Positions 1 through 5,918 of a stretch of DNA of 10,740 nucleotides are shown here, piece by piece (position 1 is the stretch's first letter; every line of letters begins with the position of its first letter). The DNA lies in contig QMSR01000026.1 in NCBI GenBank assembly GCA_003649695.1, positions 1 to 10,740 of the forward strand, given 5' to 3'. The position numbers and the translations under genes were made by a program. Source of the DNA: Thermoplasmata archaeon (GTDB lineage: Archaea > Thermoplasmatota > Thermoplasmata > Thermoplasmatales > B87-G9). The notes under the pieces were generated by a model. The model was not told the DNA's origin. It was given only the letters and a program-made list of their open reading frames with translations, and did not search any database.

Positions 1-1
1 G

Positions 2-508
2 GGTCAGGCCGTCCTCGACCTGGGGGCCGCCCCCGGCTCCTGGTCCCAGTACGCCAGGGAGAGGGTGGGCGAGGGGGGCCTGGTCGTGGCGGTGGACAGG
101 AGCAGGATGGAGCCCATAAGGGGCGTCGTGTTCCTGAGGATCGACGTCTTCGATGATGAGGTGTTCGACGCCGTCCAGGGGGCCCTCGGGAATCGGATAG
201 GTTTCGACGTGGTTCTCAGCGACATGGCCCCCAACGTCTCGGGTCATCCCTCCCTGGACCACGCCAGGTCCTTGGAGATCCTCGAGAGGGTCCTCCAGAT
301 CTCCGAGAGGTTCCTCCTACCCGGTGGGGTCATGGTGTGCAAGGTGTTCCAGGGGGACATGCTGGAGGACTGGAGGCGGAGGCTGAGGGGGTTCTTCAGG
401 TTCGTCAGGCTGACCAAGCCGGCTGCCTCCCCCAGGTCTAGCTCGGAGCTGTACTTCGTGGCCAAGGGCTTCAAGCCTAGTGCCTTCCGAAGAGGGCCTC
501 GAGTCTAG
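2..508 (+). CDS. rlmE: RlmE/FtsJ-type 23S rRNA 2'-O-ribose methyltransferase (5' end missing)
   Basis: A partial gene: the frame is open from the left edge, so the true start lies outside; the GTG at 65 is internal. The 168 visible residues begin in the SAM-binding motif I (VLDLGAAPGSWSQYA, near visible residues 4-18), so only a short N-terminal part is missing from a protein of about 200 residues. Three of the four catalytic K-D-K-E residues of the FtsJ family are visible: Asp in SDMAPN, Lys in VCKVFQG and Glu in SSELYFVAKG. The first Lys would be upstream. Family knowledge: these enzymes transfer a methyl group from SAM to the 2'-OH of a uridine in the large-subunit rRNA A-loop, in the cytoplasm. 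Archaeal members may act on other rRNA or tRNA sites, so the exact target is inferred. It converges on mutL, and its last 32 nt overlap the mutL 3' end. No terminator is visible after the TAG. Confidence 0.9.
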   Translation, partial: GQAVLDLGAAPGSWSQYARERVGEGGLVVAVDRSRMEPIRGVVFLRIDVFDDEVFDAVQGALGNRIGFDVVLSDMAPNVSGHPSLDHARSLEILERVLQISERFLLPGGVMVCKVFQGDMLEDWRRRLRGFFRFVRLTKPAASPRSSSELYFVAKGFKPSAFRRGPRV

Positions 509-2051
509 ATCTGCTGATCCTGATCATCGTCGGCCTCCCGTGCGGGCAGGTCTGGGGCTCCCGACACTGCATGAGCCTACGGACCAGGTCCTCCATCTTC
601 TCCCTGCTTAGGGGCTCCCCAGCCTTTATGGCCCCCCTGCAGGCGGCCAGCTTCACGCCCTCGATCAGGAGGTCCTCGAGCCCGGCATCCCCCTTGGAGG
701 AGAGCATCTCCAGGACCTCCCTCAGCGCCTCCCCCACGTCCCTGCCCGTAAGGAGGTATGGGGCCTTCCTGACCAGGGCGGCCCCCTCCCCGAACGGCTC
801 GACCTCGAACCCTATTCGTCGGAGGAGTGGGTCCCCCAGGAGGGGGGCGAGGTCCGGGGGTAGGTCCACGACCATGGGCTCGAGGAGGGGTGTCGAGTAG
901 CCCTCCCCGCTGCGGACCCGGTCCAGCAGCTCCTCGAACCTAATCCTCTCGTGGGCTGCATGCTGGTCAACCAGAAGAATTCCCTCATCGTCCTCGAGGA
1001 TGATGTAGGTGTTCAGGGCCTGGCCCACGACGCGGAAGGTGCCCGATGGGCCGGAAGAGGGTCCCATCCCGGAGACCTCGGGTATAATCCCGGGTCCCAA
1101 AGCGGCAGAGACTGCCTCGAAAACCGCTCTGAAGACGGCTTCCTGATCCCTGAACCTGATCTCGTACTTCTTCGGGTGCACGTTTACGTCCATCTCCCGG
1201 GGGTCCAGGGAGAGGAGGAGGACGGCTGCCGGGAACTCCCCCTTGGGGATCCTGCTGCCGTAGGCCTCCAGGATGGCCTTTTTGAGGACCTCGCTCCTGA
1301 CGTACCTCCCGTTAACGTAGGTGTAGATTCTGTTCCTTGGGAACGATATACCGGGCCTGGAGAGGAAGATGTGGACGTTGTCTCTGGAGAACTCCAGGAG
1401 GTCGTCCCTACTCAGCCTGAGGATCCTCGACACCCTTTCGAAGGGGGAGGAGGGGGGCAGGGCCAGGGAGATTTTCCTATTCCTCTCTAGGACGAAGTAG
1501 ACGTCGTTCCTCGGGATGGCGAGCCTGGAGACGGTCTCCGCCACGAGCGCGAACTCGCTCCTATCGGGTCCCAGGAACTTCCTCCTCACGGGGACGTTGT
1601 AGAAGAGGTCCCTGACGGTGACCCTGGTCCCCGGGGGGCTGGGGGCCTCCTCCACGGCCACGAGCCTGCCACCCTCCACGAGCACCCTCGTGCCCACCGG
1701 GTCCTCGGCCCTCCTGGTCAGGATCTCCATCCTGGAGACCGCGGCTATGGAGGCCAGGGCCTCGCCCCGGAACCCTAGGGTTGTGATCCCCTGGAGGTCC
1801 TCCTCCGAGGAGATCTTGGAGGTCGTGTGCCTCTCAACGGCCAGCACAGCATCCTCCCTGGACATACCGCAGCCGTCGTCCTGAACGGAGATCTCCCTCA
1901 GGACGGGCCTAGAGACCCTTATCCTGATCCTCCTCGCCCCCGCGTCCAGGGAGTTCTCCACCAGCTCCTTGACCACGTCAGCTGGCCTCTCGATGACCTC
2001 CCCCGCGGCGATGAGGGATACGACCCTCTCAGGGAGGCGCCTCACCGCCAT
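477..2051 (-). CDS. mutL: DNA mismatch repair protein MutL, endonuclease type, short linker
   Basis: A 524-aa MutL. The N-terminal GHKL ATPase (about 1-315) is intact: IAAGEVIERP, E29 and N33 in KELVENSLDAGA, D58 in QDDGCGM, GFRGEAL at 93-99, and DVNVHPKK near 288-295. The C-terminal dimerisation/nuclease domain (about 337-524) has the family's metal-site motifs: DQHA-x2-E-x4-E at 362-373, ACR at 470-472 and CPHGRP at 502-507. This is therefore the nicking type, as in organisms without MutH. Family knowledge: MutL couples mismatch recognition by MutS to strand incision. No MutS is seen here, so a partner elsewhere is assumed. The linker between the domains is only about 20 residues, against roughly 100 or more in E. 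coli MutL (615 aa in total). The ATG at 2051 is chosen because the N terminus aligns with the family, with E29/N33/D58 at E. coli numbering, and GAGGAGA lies 7 nt upstream. The start overlaps dcd by 23 bp. Confidence 0.96.
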   Translation of the reverse strand: MAVRRLPERVVSLIAAGEVIERPADVVKELVENSLDAGARRIRIRVSRPVLREISVQDDGCGMSREDAVLAVERHTTSKISSEEDLQGITTLGFRGEALASIAAVSRMEILTRRAEDPVGTRVLVEGGRLVAVEEAPSPPGTRVTVRDLFYNVPVRRKFLGPDRSEFALVAETVSRLAIPRNDVYFVLERNRKISLALPPSSPFERVSRILRLSRDDLLEFSRDNVHIFLSRPGISFPRNRIYTYVNGRYVRSEVLKKAILEAYGSRIPKGEFPAAVLLLSLDPREMDVNVHPKKYEIRFRDQEAVFRAVFEAVSAALGPGIIPEVSGMGPSSGPSGTFRVVGQALNTYIILEDDEGILLVDQHAAHERIRFEELLDRVRSGEGYSTPLLEPMVVDLPPDLAPLLGDPLLRRIGFEVEPFGEGAALVRKAPYLLTGRDVGEALREVLEMLSSKGDAGLEDLLIEGVKLAACRGAIKAGEPLSREKMEDLVRRLMQCREPQTCPHGRPTMIRISRSRLEALFGRH

Positions 2052-2580
2052 GCCCGATCTCCTCGTAGATCCTGCTCTCGGTGACGGAGCGCTGGCCCTG
2101 GTACTTCCCCGAGTAGGGCTTCTCCGCCTCGGAGAGGAGCTTCACGATCACGATCTGGCAGATCCTCATCCCGGCCCTGAGGACGATGGGGACCGCGTTG
2201 GCGTTGTAGAGCTCCAGGGTTATGGTCCCCTCGAAGCCCGGATCCACCCATCCTGCGTTCTCGATGAAGAGCCCCAGCCTCCCTATGGAGCTCCTGCCCT
2301 CCACGAATGCCGTGTACCCCTTGGGGATCCTCACGTACTCCACCGTCCTCCCGAGGATGAAGGAGTGGGGCTGGACCGTTATGCGGTCGCTCTTGATCCT
2401 CCTGTAGGTGGGTCTACCGGCCACGTCCAGGACGCCGGTGGCCAGGGGGTCTATGACAAGGTATTCGTCGGCGAGCCTGAGATCCACGCTCGCCGGCTGG
2501 ATCTGTCCGTCCCCCAGAGGCTCGATGACCAGCTCCCCCCTGGCAAGGAGCTCCTTGATGTCCCTGTCCGAGAGGATCAC
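2029..2580 (-). CDS. dcd: dCTP deaminase (possibly bifunctional dCTP deaminase/dUTPase)
   Basis: 183 aa of the Dcd/dUTPase superfamily. Dcd converts dCTP to dUTP and ammonia, feeding dTMP synthesis; some archaeal and actinobacterial homologues also hydrolyse dUTP. Visible marks are the N-terminal ILSDRDIKELL, QPASVDLRL near 28-36, the nucleotide-binding EGRSSIGRLG (94-103), AGWVDPGFEGTITLEL (109-124) with the expected catalytic Glu at E123, and the C-terminal YSGKYQGQR, the mobile segment that closes on the triphosphate. I cannot tell from the sequence whether it is mono- or bifunctional. The start is a GTG at 2580, supported by the family N terminus; no good Shine-Dalgarno is seen, and the gene begins 9 nt after the T-component stop, so it probably depends on translation of the upstream gene. 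Its 3' end overlaps mutL by 23 bp, which couples pyrimidine deoxynucleotide supply with mismatch repair in one transcript. Confidence 0.95.
   Translation of the reverse strand: MILSDRDIKELLARGELVIEPLGDGQIQPASVDLRLADEYLVIDPLATGVLDVAGRPTYRRIKSDRITVQPHSFILGRTVEYVRIPKGYTAFVEGRSSIGRLGLFIENAGWVDPGFEGTITLELYNANAVPIVLRAGMRICQIVIVKLLSEAEKPYSGKYQGQRSVTESRIYEEIGHGGEAPP
2058..2064 (-). promoter_or_regulatory. Shine-Dalgarno sequence of mutL
   Basis: On the minus strand GAGGAGA lies inside the 3' end of the dCTP deaminase gene, 7 nt before the mutL ATG. It supports the chosen start and translation of mutL from the shared operon mRNA. Confidence 0.65.
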
Positions 2581-2589
2581 GCTATCGCA

Positions 2590-3285
2590 TCATAGGAGCC
2601 CTATTAAAGTTAGGGCCGCGAGGGCCAGCAGGAGGGGGAGGCAGGATGGGCTCCTCCTGGGGGGAGGCAGGCCCCTCCTCGCCCCGAGCCTGAGCCTGGG
2701 CAGGTTCGCCCACAGGATGCCGTCCCTCCTGTCCATGGAGGCGGCCAGGGCGGCGGACAGGGCCTCCTTCAGCCCCCTGCCCCTGGCCGCCTGGACCTCC
2801 ATGGCCAGGGTGGCGTCGGAGAGGGCCTGGGGTGCGAGTCTCCACACGAGCATGGGATAGACGGATGCAGTGGGTGAGAGCCTCGATAGTATGTTCCCCG
2901 CGGCCCAGGGGCTGAAGCAGAGGATCGCGGCCTGCCCGGCCAGGGAGAGGGGGAGGGTCCTGAGGGCGATGGTCACCCCGGTCTCCACCGCGCCACCGCC
3001 GAGGAGCTGGGCCGTCAGGGCTCCCGTGGCCGAGAACCAAGTGGTCACCATGGCGGAGATGAGTAGTGCGGCGGGAATGGCCTCAGGAGCCGTGATCAGG
3101 TAAAGGTACAGGGCGGCGGAGGAAGATGCGAGAGAGCCCCAGGGCCCCAGGATGTAGGGGAGTAGGACCATGAATGCCATGGTCGGGAGCTTCGCCCAGC
3201 ACGGGCACCTCCTGCACCCCCGTTCCCCGGTGAGGAAGACGGACCTCAGGATGGTCTGGGAGAGGGCGGAGAGGATCCCCATCAT
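2590..3285 (-). CDS. ecfT: ECF transporter T component (EcfT/CbiQ-like transmembrane protein)
   Basis: A 231-aa hydrophobic protein with about five membrane segments: around 33-47, 50-66, 68-88, 103-124 and the very C terminus (216-231). The cytoplasmic loop carries the family's coupling motif as QAARGRGLKEAL (A167-R168-G169). A second Arg motif expected further on is degenerate (SMDRRDG). Family knowledge: EcfT bridges the S component and the ATPases of energy-coupling-factor vitamin importers. An odd feature is the Cys cluster GCRRCPCW (C24, C27, C29) just before the first membrane segment. The frame is open to 3408, but those upstream codons read as low-complexity shadow of the ATPase gene. 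The ATG at 3285 forms an ATGA overlap with the ATPase stop; a second ATG at 3282 follows directly and has better spacing from the GGGGGGTGG upstream, so the start is uncertain by one codon. Assignment rests on the ARG motif and operon context. Confidence 0.82.
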   Translation of the reverse strand: MMGILSALSQTILRSVFLTGERGCRRCPCWAKLPTMAFMVLLPYILGPWGSLASSSAALYLYLITAPEAIPAALLISAMVTTWFSATGALTAQLLGGGAVETGVTIALRTLPLSLAGQAAILCFSPWAAGNILSRLSPTASVYPMLVWRLAPQALSDATLAMEVQAARGRGLKEALSAALAASMDRRDGILWANLPRLRLGARRGLPPPRRSPSCLPLLLALAALTLIGLL

Positions 3286-4478
3286 CCACCCCCCAGCTCT
3301 ATCGTGCGGTCTGCCATGGAGGCCAGTCCCGGGTCGTGCGTGGCGATGACGATGCCGGAGTGTTCCCTCGCCCTTCCGATGGCCTCGACGACCCCGGACC
3401 GGCTCCACGGGTCCAGGCCGGCCGTTGGCTCGTCCAGGAGCAGGAGATCCGCGCCCTCCCTCAGGGCAGCCGCTATAGCCAACCTCCTCCTCTCGCCGCT
3501 GCTCAGGGTCCTGCAGGCCCTCCCCTTAGGAAGCCCGAACTCCGAGAGGAGCTCCTCGGGGGCCTCGTCCTCGGTCCTGGCGCCGCTCAGGAAGAGGAGA
3601 GGGTTCTCGGGCACCATTAGGGGCCTGGAGGCCCACACCCTTCCCCTGCTGGGCCTGAGGGCGCCGAGGAGGATCCTCAGTAGGGTCGTCTTCCCCGAGC
3701 CGTTCGGCCCCAGAACTGCGACCACCTCCCCCCTTGAGACGCTCAGGGAAACGTCCTTGAGGATCCAGCGGGAGCCAGGGAACCTGAACCAAAGGTCCTC
3801 AACCTCGGCCACCAGGTCGCCCTTGGGGGCCTTTTCCCACCTGGGCTCGGGGGCGGGGGGTATGCCGTCCGTGGGGGCTCCGTCCTCCAGGATCAGGGTC
3901 TCTGAGACGACCCCCCTCCAGGGGGTGGGGTCGTGGTCCACGATGACCGCGCTCCCCCCGCTGGAGAGGAACTCCTCAACCTGCTCGACGAGGATCCCCT
4001 TACCCCCCTCATCCAGGAAGGCCGATGCCTCGTCCAGGAGGAGGACGTCGGGGGCGAAGGCGGAGAAGGATGCCAGGTTCAGCCTCCTGGCCTCCCCCGC
4101 GCTGAGGAGGTGGCAAGGCCTGTCCCACAGGCTTCCAATTCCCACGCGCCCGAGGTAGGAATCGGCTGCCCGGGGGTCCCGGTTGGAGGCGGAGAGCGAG
4201 AGGGCCACATCCATCAATGGGGTGTAGCCCAGGATGCCGTCCCACGGCTCCTGGGGGACCACGTATATGCTCCCCCTCACGGAGACCCTCCCCTTCAGGC
4301 TCCCCCCAGCCTCACGCAGGATTCCGGAGAGGGCCCTGAGGAGGGTGGTCTTCCCGGACCCGCTCCTGCCCAGCACGAGGACTGCCTCCCCGGGCCGGAG
4401 CCTCAGCCCGACCCCCCTCAGGGCCCCCGGCCTCGAGGGATAGGAGGCGTCCTCTATGCGAGCGTCAATCACGTACAT
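3282..4478 (-). CDS. Energy-coupling factor transporter ATPase, two ABC domains fused
   Basis: A 398-aa protein with two complete ABC ATPase domains in tandem, equivalent to the separate EcfA1 and EcfA2 of many organisms. Domain 1 (about 1-200): Walker A GRSGSGKTT (37-45), Q-loop Q76, signature LSAGE (125-129), Walker B with D149/E150, and H182. Domain 2 (about 222-398): Walker A GPNGSGKTT (257-265), signature LSSGE (325-329), Walker B D349/E350, and H381. The Q-loop glutamine of domain 2 appears to be replaced by Glu (MVPENP, E291). Role: hydrolyses ATP at the cytoplasmic face to drive vitamin or cofactor import with the S and T components. It overlaps the S gene by 14 nt and the T gene by 4 nt (ATGA), so all three subunits are made together. 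This is the group I ECF arrangement, dedicated to one S component. A GAGGG lies about 8 nt before the ATG at 4478. Confidence 0.93.
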   Translation of the reverse strand: MYVIDARIEDASYPSRPGALRGVGLRLRPGEAVLVLGRSGSGKTTLLRALSGILREAGGSLKGRVSVRGSIYVVPQEPWDGILGYTPLMDVALSLSASNRDPRAADSYLGRVGIGSLWDRPCHLLSAGEARRLNLASFSAFAPDVLLLDEASAFLDEGGKGILVEQVEEFLSSGGSAVIVDHDPTPWRGVVSETLILEDGAPTDGIPPAPEPRWEKAPKGDLVAEVEDLWFRFPGSRWILKDVSLSVSRGEVVAVLGPNGSGKTTLLRILLGALRPSRGRVWASRPLMVPENPLLFLSGARTEDEAPEELLSEFGLPKGRACRTLSSGERRRLAIAAALREGADLLLLDEPTAGLDPWSRSGVVEAIGRAREHSGIVIATHDPGLASMADRTIELGGG

Positions 4479-5118
4479 ACCCAGCCCTCTTGAGGAAGGC
4501 GTAGACGGGCACCGCGATGGCGGCCCCTACCAGGACCTGGATCATGTTCCCGGGGACCTCCCAGAGGGCCCCGATCCTCGGCCTCCCCTGGAGGGGGTTG
4601 CTGAGGAAGAACTCGTAGAGGAAGTAGCCGAGGACCATGACCAGGCCCCCGACCAGGAGGGAAGGGAGCCTGTCCCAGCCCTCCCTCCTCGAGGCCAGCA
4701 GTACGGCTGCGGCCACGGCAGGGGCCAGGATCAGCGAAACGACTGATATCGTGTGGGAGGAGCCCCAGGAGAGGTAGGAAATGGAGAGGAAGAGGGCGGC
4801 GTAGATTGCCGCAGCCAAGGGGGCCATTCCCCCCCTCCTGGCCAGATGGCCGACCACGATCCCCTCGGCCATCTTTATGACCAAGGTTCCGGGGGCGAAG
4901 ATGGCGTATCCCAGGGCCAGATCTGCCAGTGCGGCACCCACCCCACCCGCGAGGCCCGCGACCAGGGGGCCCGAGATCAACGCGGCCAGGTAGATCATAG
5001 ACTCACCGAGGTTTACGTAGCCCCCCGTGAAGGGCTGGTAGACCGCTATGACCGCCGTGGCGGCGAACACCAGGACGGTGAAGACGGAAGTGTCCAGCCA
5101 GAACCTGGCCCCCCTCAT
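4465..5118 (-). CDS. ECF transporter S component (substrate-binding membrane subunit), substrate unknown
   Basis: A 217-aa integral membrane protein with about six helices (around 11-27, 40-64, 70-90, 98-117, 123-141, 152-171 and 190-207; some may merge). The stretch GGYVNLGES near 32-40, the small-residue-rich helix GPLVAGLAGGVGAALADLALG (split about 50-70), IKMAEG (81-86) and EVPGNMIQVLVGA (187-199) resemble the ECF S-component family that includes riboflavin- and hydroxymethylpyrimidine-type subunits (PF07155-like). Family membership is from recognition. The ligand cannot be assigned: no vitamin biosynthesis gene or riboswitch is adjacent. It is the first gene of the leftward operon, directly followed by its ATPase and T subunits, which indicates a dedicated transporter. 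The ATG at 5118 has no Shine-Dalgarno but has an AT-rich box centred 27 nt upstream, as expected for a leaderless archaeal mRNA. The divergently transcribed phosphorylase hints at a purine-, thiamine- or methylthio-related ligand, but that is only a guess. Confidence 0.87.
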   Translation of the reverse strand: MRGARFWLDTSVFTVLVFAATAVIAVYQPFTGGYVNLGESMIYLAALISGPLVAGLAGGVGAALADLALGYAIFAPGTLVIKMAEGIVVGHLARRGGMAPLAAAIYAALFLSISYLSWGSSHTISVVSLILAPAVAAAVLLASRREGWDRLPSLLVGGLVMVLGYFLYEFFLSNPLQGRPRIGALWEVPGNMIQVLVGAAIAVPVYAFLKRAGYVRD

Positions 5119-5140
5119 CGTGCCTAGAGCTGTGAGGCCC

Positions 5141-5149
5141 TATTTCTTA
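5141..5149 (-). promoter_or_regulatory. TATA-like promoter element of the leftward ECF-dcd-mutL operon
   Basis: On the minus strand this reads TAAGAAATA, centred 27 nt before the ATG of the S-component gene. In a GC-rich background this AT-rich box stands out. The distance equals that between an archaeal TATA box and its transcription start, so the mRNA probably begins at or next to the start codon (leaderless). No Shine-Dalgarno is seen in CTCTAGGCACG before the ATG, which agrees with this. Confidence 0.5.
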
Positions 5150-5158
5150 GTGGTCCCC

Positions 5159-5170
5159 AAAAGTAATATG
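5159..5170 (+). promoter_or_regulatory. TATA-like promoter element of the rightward phosphorylase operon
   Basis: AAAAGTAATATG is the other AT-rich box in the only intergenic region. TAATAT is centred about 26-27 nt before the ATG at 5193, again fitting a TATA box for a leaderless transcript. A possible Shine-Dalgarno (GGGAGGA at 5174-5180, or TGAGG at 5184-5188) also lies before the ATG, so a short leader from a slightly different start cannot be excluded. Confidence 0.5.
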
Positions 5171-5192
5171 ATAGGGAGGATTATGAGGCACC

Positions 5193-5918
5193 ATGGGAAA
5201 GGTGGCCATCATAGGAGGTACCGGGTTCTACGGGCTTCTCGGGGAGCCGAAGGAGGTTGAGACCCCCTTCGGAAGGGTCGAGTACTCCGAGTACGAGGGG
5301 GTGATCTTCGTCTCCAGGCACGGTGACCCCCCGGTCCCGCCGCACAGGGTAAACTACAAGGCTAAGCTCTATGCGCTGTACAAGCTGGGCGTCGAGAGGA
5401 TAGTGGGCATCAGCGCCGTGGGCTCCCTGAGGGAGAACCTGGCCCCCGGGACCATAGTGATCCCGCACCAGCTCATAGACTTCACTGGCGTTCTGACGTA
5501 CTACGACGACGAGGTCTTCCATGTTGACATGACGGAGCCCTTCTGCCCGGTCCTCAGGAAACTCCTCTCGGAGGAGGCTGGTGTCCCCGCAGGGGGCGTC
5601 TACGTCACGGTTCCTGGGCCCAGGTTCGAGACGGCGGCCGAGGCCAACATGTACAGGATGCTTGGCGGTGACGTCCTGGGCATGACGGTGGGCAAGGAGG
5701 CCAAGCTTGCAAGGGAGCTGGGCCTCTGCTACCAGCCCATAACGCTGGTGACCAACTACGTCGCTGATCCAAGGGGGGTCAGCCACGAGGAACACATCAG
5801 GATGATGCAGGAGAAGGGGAAGAAGATGACCGAGTACGCCCTGGCGGCGCTGAGGAGGGTTCCCGAGTCCAGGGAGGGCTGCCCCTCTGTCCGGTACTAC
5901 GGCAGGCTGAAGCTATGA
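5193..5918 (+). CDS. MTAP/PNP-family purine nucleoside phosphorylase, probably a 6-oxopurine (methylthioinosine) type
   Basis: 241 aa. It cleaves the N-glycosidic bond of a purine nucleoside with phosphate, giving the base and a (methylthio)ribose 1-phosphate. Family marks: GGTGFYG (8-14) for phosphate, SRHGDPPVPPHRVNY (41-55), ISAVGSL (73-79), DFTGV (96-100), GPRFETAAE (142-150), GMTVGKEAKLARELGL (163-178) with M164 next to the ribose/thiomethyl site, and LVTNYVAD (185-192). Human MTAP has TDYD at the last site, where two Asp residues contact the 6-amino group of adenine. Here it is TNYV, which resembles the change seen in methylthioinosine phosphorylases and 6-oxopurine PNPs. I therefore expect methylthioinosine or inosine/guanosine rather than methylthioadenosine; this is inference. 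It is first in the rightward operon and overlaps the next gene by 4 nt. The ATG at 5193 is in frame, with GKVAIIGGTG typical of the N terminus; the ATG at 5183 is out of frame. Confidence 0.9.
   Translation: MGKVAIIGGTGFYGLLGEPKEVETPFGRVEYSEYEGVIFVSRHGDPPVPPHRVNYKAKLYALYKLGVERIVGISAVGSLRENLAPGTIVIPHQLIDFTGVLTYYDDEVFHVDMTEPFCPVLRKLLSEEAGVPAGGVYVTVPGPRFETAAEANMYRMLGGDVLGMTVGKEAKLARELGLCYQPITLVTNYVADPRGVSHEEHIRMMQEKGKKMTEYALAALRRVPESREGCPSVRYYGRLKL

Noticed and set aside
1969..2595. 208-codon open frame on the plus strand
   Set aside because: Covers dcd and the start of mutL in antisense; the composition is rich in Asp, Pro and His, and both real genes are unambiguous.
3286..3408. N-terminal extension of the T component by 41 codons
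   Set aside because: The frame is open, but the residues (RGRRGHRKGEG and similar, rich in Arg, His and Gly) are out-of-frame reading of the ATPase gene. The ATGA junction at 3285-3282 is the normal linkage in this operon.
3304..4158. 284-codon open frame on the plus strand
   Set aside because: It lies antisense to the ABC ATPase, whose motifs are complete. The product is Ser/Pro/Arg-rich with no recognisable domain, a usual shadow in GC-rich DNA.
5119..5192. Riboswitch or structured leader ahead of the ECF operon
   Set aside because: The space is only 74 bp shared by two promoters, and the boxes sit at the leaderless distance, which leaves no room for an aptamer.
5181..5795. 204-codon open frame on the minus strand
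   Set aside because: Antisense to the phosphorylase gene, whose conserved motifs are in the plus frame; no domain is recognisable in the antisense product.
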